Shown: positions 60,601 through 64,000 of the stretch, one piece after another
How the letters are laid out: every line of letters starts with the position of its first letter
How positions within the stretch are numbered: position 1 is the first letter of the stretch
Source: Ctenosaura bakeri
Lineage: Eukaryota > Chordata > Lepidosauria > Squamata > Iguanidae
Direction of reading: 5' to 3'
Length of the DNA: 64,000 bases
NCBI GenBank assembly: GCA_948474755.1
Contig: CAOLHI010001030.1
Coordinates: 1 to 64,000 of the forward strand
Translations under genes and position numbers: made by a program
Notes under the pieces: generated by a model
Databases searched by the model: none
Seen by the model: only the letters and a program-made list of their open reading frames with translations
Told to the model about the DNA's origin: nothing

Positions 60601-62319
60601 TAAAACAAAAAATGGGATGAAGGGTGGTGAAAAATAATGTGCAGGACTTTTAGCTCCAGGAAATAAATGGAAGATAATTAGTTAAGAAAGACAGTGGGCT
60701 TAACCAGACTGGTTTCAATGTATCAAGAATTTCCAAGTCCTTTTGTTTTGACTGTACCTCTGTATTCATGGATTTGCATCCAGTCATCTCTTTTGAAAAT
60801 ATGCCCTCCCTATTTCCTTATAGCTTTCCCCTTCCCTTCCCACTGATCGCATTTCACATCCAGTCTCATTCAACATTTCAGAAATTGGTTTTCACCAATT
60901 TCCACTGAGACTTTTTTTTGAAAAAATATTGTTATACAGGAGTTATTCTCAAAGTGCTAAAGCAATTTAGCAATAATATACTGGATAATGTACTAGGATC
61001 ACTTTGTTTTAGTGCTTGAATCTATTTCCTGGAAACAATAGTTCTGTTCACTTGGTGGCTATCTTTATTTGGTCCAAGACAATAGACACATAAGGCAAGT
61101 AACCAATACATTTCATTTAAGAAAACACTGGGAACTCACAGAAAATACTTTAGGAGGAGGAAAAATTCATGCAGATCTCCAAAATAAAATCAATTCATAT
61201 AGGAACAAAACCTGGAACTTCCATAAACTTTTTACCCATCTGAAGGCAGCTATGGTTGGAAAACATATGATTGTCATAAAGAAATGTGTGCATTCCTGTG
61301 GCCTTTTAGAATGTTTCGGGCTACAATCTTGTACACATTTACTTAGGATCTCACTGAACTCATTGGGACTTACCTCTGAGTAGATATGTTGGTGACTACA
61401 TTGCTAATGTAGATGGAACATTTAACTGCAGGGGGGGGAACTCTCTCAAAGTAAGTAGACAATAAAATCTCTCCCAGTGTCCAGCTTCTTCACATTATAG
61501 TTTCTTTCTTGTGGTACTTTGCTGCCCTGGCACACACTGTGGATTAGTAAATCAAAATGAAGAAGGTGGAGAGAAGAAGACCAGTAAAGCTAAGTTTAAA
61601 TATTTCCTTTGTGCAAATATCAAAAACAAACAGAAGTCAGAACTGAGGAGAGAAAATATTTTGAAACAGGGATTATCCTCTGCCATGTTTATCCTATTTT
61701 AGTAGTGGGAGTAATATGTGTATCTTCAGAAAAGAAAGACTGAAAGAGCACCTAATACACAGTTGCGGAGGAGCTGTAATTAAAAAGAGTTCCTCTCAAG
61801 GAAAGACCCTCTTAATTGGCCAGGTTGTCCCCTTCCCTTGCATTTCCCAAGGTGTGTCTATTTCTTTTACTTACCTCAAAAAGCAATTTGAAGTTAAAGA
61901 ATAAAGGCTGCTCTGTCTAAAGCTAAGAGATGCTGCAGCAGTCTGCTTTAACCTGAACCTACCGGAAAGAGCAAGATTCCATCTTTTCCTTTCCTCTGTT
62001 TTCTCCTTTTGCCTTTTGAACTCAAACTACTTTTATCCTTTGAACTCTGTTTGCAGCAAATGAATTAGGCTGAGGATGAAAAGCGAAAGTAGAACAGGAG
62101 AAAGTGGGGTATTTTAAAAGCAGCTGAGAAAGTGAGACAACAGAGGATTATTCAGGGCCATCCCTGCCAAACTGGAACAGTTAGTATGTCAGCTGTGTTG
62201 CTTGGGTTACTCCTGTATTCATCTTTGTTAGTGGAGACCCAGGTGACCTTAGTTGCTCAAAGTACTGTTTATCAATTAGCTGGTACACCAAATACAGCAG
62301 TTCCCAGGAAGTTTGAGTG
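57640..62319. other. Intergenic stretch, no gene, possible conserved noncoding block
   Basis: No exon was recognised. The part at about 59950-60560 has no visible repeat signature and is discussed in the findings. The 161-residue open frame at 58376-58861 on the plus strand has no recognisable domain and no supporting splice sites. Confidence 0.5.
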
Positions 62320-62800
62320 CAGTGGTGCAGATACTCTCAAAGAACTGAATTACTGCAATATATTTTATGTGGAACTTCCCTTTAGGCTAATCTAGAAATT
62401 GCAGCTATTGCAGAATGTTTCAGCCAAGTTTCTGAGCAGCAGCTCAAGGCATTTGCTGATGGAATTGCACTGGCTATTTGCTATCAGGCCAGATTCAAGG
62501 TTTTGTTGTTAGATTATTTGTTTGTTTATTGTCTTGTTGCCTTTTCCCTCATAGATTTATCTGATCCTTAAGGTCATCAAGAAAGCCTTTCATATAAAGA
62601 GAGAGAGAATTGCTCCAACAATTCTCATTTTTAGGTGCATGTTGAAGGTTTACTTACTTTTATGAGCCTTCCTTGTATAATTTTGTCCAGATAGAGTAAA
62701 TTTATTTTATATGCTCTCTTTCTGCATATAATTTGAAAGTTTTATATGGCTTTGAAATCTTCAATAAAAGCAATGTATAAATATTTGTCAATAAAATCTA
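62320..62800 (+). mobile_element. L2/CR1-like LINE 3' fragment, decayed
   Basis: A frame ending LKELNYCNIFYVELPFRLI resembles the LxYCNxLYxGLP motif near the C-terminus of L2-type reverse transcriptases. It is followed by stops, a region that would read LQLLQNVSAK with frame changes, then an AT-rich tail with AATAAAA at about 62764. It is not coding now. Confidence 0.6.
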
Positions 62801-64000
62801 CTATATAAAAGTCAAAGTTTGTCTGTTTGTGTCAGGCTGGTGAAGCCTCATATAATTGGCTGGCTGTGAAGATTCTGTGGAATCCTGGGGTTGGCAGTTC
62901 AGGGAGGGGCCTTTAGAATTGTCAGCCAGAGAACTCAGGGCAGTTGCTATGGAGACGAGACCGAGCAGCAAGAAGGAGGCCAGTGTTTTCCTTCAGGAAC
63001 CCAACTTCTGTCTGTTAATAACTCTGAATACAGATTGGATTTGGGGAATATGGGGAAAAGTTACACATACTGGATGAGACAGATTGGGAAATTAGAGACA
63101 CAGGATCTCAAATTTGTATATTTCAACTGCATCTAATTCCTAAGGTAAGGTAATTCCTAAGATATTTCTAACAAGTGTTACCAATGAGAAAATAAAATCC
63201 CAGGCAAAGCTGGGTAAATACATAAATGTAAAAGGGTCCAAAAATATTTCCAGGAACGGGACAACATTGAATACTCCATTACTACACAGTATTAGAGCAT
63301 TACTTCACCAATCGCTATTACCTCTGCATCTCTGTAGCTTGAAAAATACAATATTTCTGGAAGAAATGAGGGATGATATATGGAGGACTGAGCACAGCAA
63401 ATAAAAATCATTCGTTGGATAAAAAATATATTGCACCATAAGATCCAGGCACTGCTTTATTCACCATAGGAAAAATATTAAGCATAGTGAATTAGGCTGC
63501 AAAGGAACTGACTTATTTGTTGGGATTTATTATGTTTTAATTATCCTGCTCTTCAACAAGTAATTGTCATAGCAACCTCTCTGTTACATAACCCTGCCTA
63601 CTTTTTACAGATTCCAAAGCAACCATTTTAATCATGATTTATTTTAACTGCTTGTTTAAATAACCTCTGTTTAAGCAACTGGGTGATTAAGTGATTACGT
63701 ATACTTAAAACAAGAGGTACATTCCACTAATACTACGCATATAAAAATACAAGACTTAGCATATCCATATATTGACAATGGTTGTTCTGTAGTCCTGACT
63801 AGGGATGTGAATGCTCAACTATTTTGTCCTCACATGTGAGGATGAATAACTTCTTCTTCTCTATGGAAGAAAATTCAGAGGAATAATCATTATTCTTCCC
63901 ATATTCAAACATCCAGAAATATTCTGAAGAGCAAAACATGGATTTTGGGCAAAAGTTTTCTACACAGGACGTCAAATCCCAGGAGAAAATTTCTCGGAAT
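62801..64000. other. Right end of window, MITE remnant and unassigned sequence
   Basis: A family B-like remnant lies at about 62870-62945 (GGAATCCTGGGGTTGGCAGT, GCCAGAGAACTC). The remaining sequence is AT-rich, with no gene or clear repeat. Confidence 0.45.

Overview
The window looks like nuclear DNA of a squamate reptile (lizard or snake). It holds one vertebrate gene with introns, two CpG-rich promoter regions, and many interspersed repeats of squamate type: tRNA-derived SINEs with internal Pol III boxes, 5S rRNA-derived SINEs, a Sauria-type SINE, L2/CR1-like LINE tails and many MITEs. No bacterial or viral gene organisation, CRISPR array or operon is present. The species cannot be named from sequence alone.

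The only confidently readable gene is YWHAQ (14-3-3 theta) on the minus strand. Its complete 245-codon reading frame comes from five coding exons at 19397-19104, 6396-6273, 5976-5813, 5153-5058 and 4646-4587. A noncoding first exon ends at 21378 inside a CpG island at about 20390-22110. All coding junctions have GT/AG borders, and the lengths 294, 124, 164, 96 and 60 bp sum to 738 bp with no frame break. The 3' UTR runs to about 3620. A second CpG-rich region at bases 1-520 carries YY1-, ETS- and ZNF143-like motifs. From vertebrate gene order it is probably the promoter of ADAM17, transcribed leftwards out of the window; this is inferred, because no ADAM17 coding sequence is visible.

From about 22.5 kb to the right end (41 kb) no host gene is visible. 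The space is filled by decayed transposable elements and unassigned AT-rich sequence, matching the gene-poor interval upstream of YWHAQ in other vertebrates.

The most interesting content is the MITE landscape. Family A foldback elements begin GGCCATTTCC and are flanked by 3-bp target duplications of varied sequence (CTT, CAT, AAG, CAG, TGA). One copy at 20619-20798 is a 180-bp almost perfect palindrome in YWHAQ intron 1. Another 180-bp copy is inserted inside an older relative at 22124-22471, so the same family flanks the YWHAQ promoter. Family B foldbacks share internal motifs with A and include a second nested pair at 43116-43561. Family C is a pair of about 465-bp GC-rich elements with an A-like terminus but unrelated interiors. 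Tigger/mariner-like MITEs with TA duplications form a separate group. I found no convincing new protein-coding system.
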